The translations under genes were made by a program, and so were the position numbers. From assembly GCA_000494185.1 (NCBI GenBank), contig AWOC01000024.1, positions 1 to 14,789 of the forward strand: 14,789 nucleotides of DNA, written 5' to 3'. The first letter of the stretch is position 1, and the number at the start of each line of letters is the position of its first letter. The notes beneath the pieces are model-generated. The model worked only from the letters and a program-made list of their open reading frames with translations. It made no database searches and was not told the origin of the DNA. Positions 14,581 through 14,789 of this stretch are shown in pieces. This DNA comes from Candidatus Calditenuaceae archaeon JGI OTU-3 (GTDB lineage: Archaea > Thermoproteota > Nitrososphaeria_A > Caldarchaeales > Calditenuaceae).

Positions 14581-14789
14581 GTGAATCCTCCCCTTGTTCT
14601 CTCCGGCATCATCGTCCTGCTCGTAGGCCTAGTTCTGATGCTCGCGGGCTTTCTAGCTTTCTGGACCATAACCGCCGCAGGCATGGGCATGGTCTTATGG
14701 GGCATCTTCTCTGAGAAAAGGGAAGAAATCGTTCCCGAGGATCCCAACATGAAGTTCTGCTGGTACTGCCTTAAGGAGATCCCTATCGA
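14581..14789 (+). CDS. Membrane protein with a cytoplasmic CxxC zinc-ribbon-like region (3' partial)
   Basis: The frame is open to the window edge (69 codons). A GTG start is followed by two closely spaced hydrophobic segments (about residues 5-23 and 25-41: LVLSGIIVLLVGLVLMLAGF, then AFWTITAAGMGMVLWGIF), a charged linker (SEKREEIVPEDP) and FCWYCLKEIP, the first half of a likely zinc ribbon. The second CxxC would lie beyond the edge. Such a layout is common in small archaeal membrane proteins of unknown function. The start is supported by the TATA-like box 27 bases upstream. No family name is proposed. Confidence 0.65.
   Translation, partial: MNPPLVLSGIIVLLVGLVLMLAGFLAFWTITAAGMGMVLWGIFSEKREEIVPEDPNMKFCWYCLKEIPI

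Noticed and set aside
1..14789. CRISPR array, insertion sequence with transposase, tRNA or rRNA genes
   Set aside because: No regularly spaced repeats, no transposase domains in any frame, and no tRNA cloverleaf or rRNA segments were seen.

Overview
The window looks like chromosomal DNA of a thermophilic archaeon of the TACK group (Thermoproteota-like; an Aigarchaeota/Caldarchaeales relative is plausible but unproven). The reasons are an archaeal RpoN (Rpb10), an archaeal uS2 next to enolase in the rpoN-eno-rps2 order, an archaeal RPA-type ssDNA-binding protein, a RAD55/KaiC-like ATPase, frequent TTG and GTG starts, AGG/AGA-dominated arginine codons, and A/T-rich TATA-like boxes 25-31 nt upstream of many start codons. 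That spacing implies mostly leaderless transcripts for first genes, with Shine-Dalgarno sites kept for operon-internal genes.

Layout. 1-1893: 3' part of a LutB/LutA-type LUD/[4Fe-4S]/CCG protein, cut by the left edge. 1931-2350 (minus): small multi-pass membrane protein. 2464-3780 (plus): RPA-like OB-fold protein, overlapping tail to tail with a minus-strand RAD55-like ATPase (3750-4544). The ATPase shares a divergent promoter region with the rpoN-eno-rps2 operon (4644-6744). A predicted PD-(D/E)xK-fold nuclease follows (6806-7471). 7481-7656 holds a highly structured, probably minus-strand, non-coding RNA of about 176 nt with its own TATA box. 7728-10010 (minus): large subunit of a molybdenum aldehyde oxidoreductase without its partner subunits. 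A 370-bp regulatory region with possible tiny ORFs precedes glnA (10381-11892). After glnA come a broken reading frame (11920-12103), a GH172/DUF2961 gene with bacterial-looking codon use (12104-13153), a gene-poor stretch, an AT-richer zinc alcohol dehydrogenase (13390-14394), and the start of a membrane/zinc-ribbon protein cut by the right edge.

How it fits together. The left and middle parts are housekeeping: information processing (rpoN, rps2, RPA, RAD55-like), glycolysis (eno) and nitrogen assimilation (glnA). The redox genes (LUD protein, molybdo-enzyme, alcohol dehydrogenase) suggest oxidation of lactate-like acids, aldehydes and alcohols, but they sit in separate transcription units. 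The part after glnA (about 11.9-14.4 kb) has the marks of an accessory region: a frameshifted remnant, a probably acquired glycoside hydrolase and shifted base composition.

The strongest candidate for something undescribed is the structured RNA at 7481-7656. Its helices nest completely, its two best hairpins carry GNRA tetraloops only when read on the minus strand, and one long helix has a G-U pair on the minus strand where the plus strand would have A-C. I could not match it to RNase P, SRP, 5S or guide RNAs.
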